In this document: in pieces, positions 25,148 through 25,758 of the stretch
Numbering within the stretch: position 1 is the first letter of the stretch
Layout: each line of letters begins with the position of its first letter
Origin: Treponema sp. UBA6988
GTDB taxonomy: Bacteria; Spirochaetota; Spirochaetia; Treponematales; Treponemataceae
Assembly: GCA_002448445.1 (NCBI GenBank)
Contig: DJYC01000022.1
Span: 1-25,758 of the forward strand
Reading direction: 5' to 3'
Length of the DNA stretch: 25,758 nucleotides
Program-made: the position numbers and the translations under genes
The notes under the pieces: generated by a model
Seen by the model: the letters and a program-made list of their open reading frames with translations, nothing else
Databases searched by the model: none
What the model was told of the DNA's origin: nothing

Positions 25148-25169
25148 GATACAATCTTTGAATTATCTT
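25141..25169 (+). promoter_or_regulatory. promoter of the Cas2-like gene, leaderless arrangement
   Basis: A consensus -35 TTGACA (25141-25146), 17-bp spacer, -10 TATCTT (25164-25169), 6 nt, then ATG 25176. This places the in-frame TTG at 25158 inside the promoter and favours ATG 25176. There is no Shine-Dalgarno site. Confidence 0.7.
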
Positions 25170-25175
25170 ATATAT

Positions 25176-25547
25176 ATGTTTGTTTCAATAGTTTTAGAGC
25201 CGGGCAGCATCGACAGCGCCCGCAACATTTTTAATTTGTTAGGACATACGGGCTTTAAGCAGATTCAGAAGTCATGCTGGGAAAATTCAAGCCTTTCGGA
25301 TGCAGACCTTACGAGCCTTAAGAAGGAGATGGACCGCTATACGGATTACTATGACAACATCCGCATCTACCAGTTCCCGCTGGAGGGCAAGTTCGTTATT
25401 ACGGAGCTTAAAGAAAAGAAGTGGAGGAGGCTGGTGCTCAATTCCGCCCAGCCCAAGACCGGTACTTCTGCCGGAGCAAGAAGGCCTGTAGCTTCAAAGC
25501 CCGCCGCAAGACCTGCCGCCGCCCCAAGGCAGAGGCCCCAGAGGTAG
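25176..25547 (+). CDS. stand-alone Cas2-like small protein with basic tail
   Basis: 123 residues. The first 92 follow the Cas2 ferredoxin-like order: strand FVSIVLEP, helix SARNIFNLLGHTGF, strand KQIQKSCWEN, a helix of about 20 residues (DLTSLKKEMDRY), strand NIRIYQFPL, and a last strand before WRRLVL. I-Q-K-S-x-W-E-N followed by a helix and R-I-Y is the family's most recognisable pattern. Cas2 nucleases carry an Asp at the end of strand 1 (often Y-D-[IV]); here it is L-E-P, so nuclease activity is doubtful. Residues 94-123 form a tail rich in Ala, Pro, Arg and Lys, suggestive of nucleic-acid binding. No cas1, other cas gene or repeat-spacer array is in the window. Neighbours are prfB and the divergent secreted protein. 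Family assignment is by pattern only; function unknown. Confidence 0.6.
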   Translation: MFVSIVLEPGSIDSARNIFNLLGHTGFKQIQKSCWENSSLSDADLTSLKKEMDRYTDYYDNIRIYQFPLEGKFVITELKEKKWRRLVLNSAQPKTGTSAGARRPVASKPAARPAAAPRQRPQR

Positions 25548-25567
25548 GGCTGCTTCGCCTTTATTTT
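25528..25567 (+). terminator. possible weak terminator of the Cas2-like gene
   Basis: An imperfect stem can form across the stop codon: GGC and GCCC on the left arm (25528-25538) with GGGC and GCC on the right (25547-25560). It is followed by TTTATTTTTT (25560-25569). The stem has bulges and overlaps the coding end, so this is tentative. Confidence 0.3.
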
Positions 25568-25677
25568 TTGTGCTGCGGGACATAAGCCGCGTGTTGATTC
25601 GCGCGTGTTGTGGATGACTGCTCTGACCTGCGTTAACTGCGCTGATAACTTAGATAAAAATTTTACTGGAGAAAAAT

Positions 25678-25758
25678 ATGCTTGAAGATTTGAAGGAACC
25701 TGTTTCTGAGCTTAAGGAAAATATCATGGACGTTTGGGGGCGTCTTTGACCCGGACGG
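25678..25758 (+). CDS. prfB: peptide chain release factor 2, 5' end with programmed +1 frameshift (partial)
   Basis: From ATG 25678 the frame reads MLEDLKEPVSELKENIMDVW-G-R-L and hits TGA at 25747-25749. This is the classic prfB autoregulatory site: a Shine-Dalgarno-like GGGGG (25736-25740), one codon (CGT), then CTT-TGA-C (25744-25750). When RF2 is scarce the ribosome slips +1 on CTT and continues GAC-CCG-GAC. The position about 23 codons in, the spacing of the G-run to CTT and the N-terminal helix all fit RF2. GGAGA (25668-25672) lies 5 nt before ATG. A weak promoter may exist (TTAACT near 25633). The window ends 8 nt after the frameshift signal. The gap 25548-25677 shows no other gene. Confidence 0.88.
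25736..25750 (+). promoter_or_regulatory. RF2 programmed +1 frameshift signal
   Basis: GGGGG at 25736-25740, CGT, then CTTTGAC at 25744-25750. The internal Shine-Dalgarno-like run sits 3 nt before the slippery CTT, the same spacing as in E. coli prfB. The in-frame TGA is an RF2-read stop, followed by C, the weak context used for this control. Confidence 0.88.

Noticed and set aside
25110..25154. Longer start for the FN3/TPR-like protein
   Set aside because: The extra 15 codons cover the promoter hexamers, and the signal peptide begins properly at M-K-K-H of ATG 25109.
25158..25175. TTG start for the Cas2-like protein
   Set aside because: It overlaps the spacer and -10 of the promoter; ATG 25176 begins directly at the first beta-strand as in Cas2 proteins.

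Overview
The window looks like a chromosomal stretch of a Treponema-like spirochaete. This is inferred from the flagellar flgG-flgJ end, lipoproteins with relaxed lipoboxes, a GLUG/beta-helix surface lipoprotein, a GAF/HD-GYP protein and the gene style; no marker gene proves the species. Most genes are housekeeping. There is no phage, IS element, rRNA, tRNA or CRISPR array that I can see.

Layout: (1) 1-645, the end of a flagellar rod operon (flgG 3' end, flgJ-type rod-binding protein). (2) 1030-3982, a plus-strand operon murC - yicC-type endoribonuclease - cytidylate-kinase-like P-loop protein. (3) 3979-11828, a minus-strand pair: a giant alpha-2-macroglobulin lipoprotein followed by penicillin-binding protein 1C, the classic periplasmic defence/repair pair. 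(4) 12183-16603, accessory-looking DNA: a possible gene remnant, a 995-residue beta-helix/GLUG lipoprotein and a solo HipA-like kinase (minus strand). (5) 16940-23798, plus strand: an RNase II family exonuclease, then lysC - dapB - HD-GYP protein - coaX. (6) 24021-25758: a secreted FN3/TPR-like protein on the minus strand, diverging from a small Cas2-like protein, then the start of prfB with its programmed frameshift site, where the window ends.

Two patterns cut across the window. First, seven of the eight transcription units whose promoter I can read have a sigma70-type -35/-10 pair with 17-18 bp spacing, and the -10 hexamer ends only 6-9 nt before the start codon. Their mRNAs should therefore begin at or within about 3 nt of the initiator AUG (leaderless), while most genes inside operons have Shine-Dalgarno sites. 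Second, every gene-free gap above 200 nt (five of them) is filled by dispersed, hairpin-rich mosaic repeats, most of which share a GGACGGTA end motif. Between copies the hairpin stems change sequence but keep their pairing.

The most unusual gene is the stand-alone Cas2-like protein at 25176-25547. It has the Cas2 fold pattern, lacks the usual first-strand aspartate, carries a basic Ala/Pro/Arg tail, has no CRISPR or cas1 nearby, and its -35 box overlaps that of the divergent secreted-protein gene.
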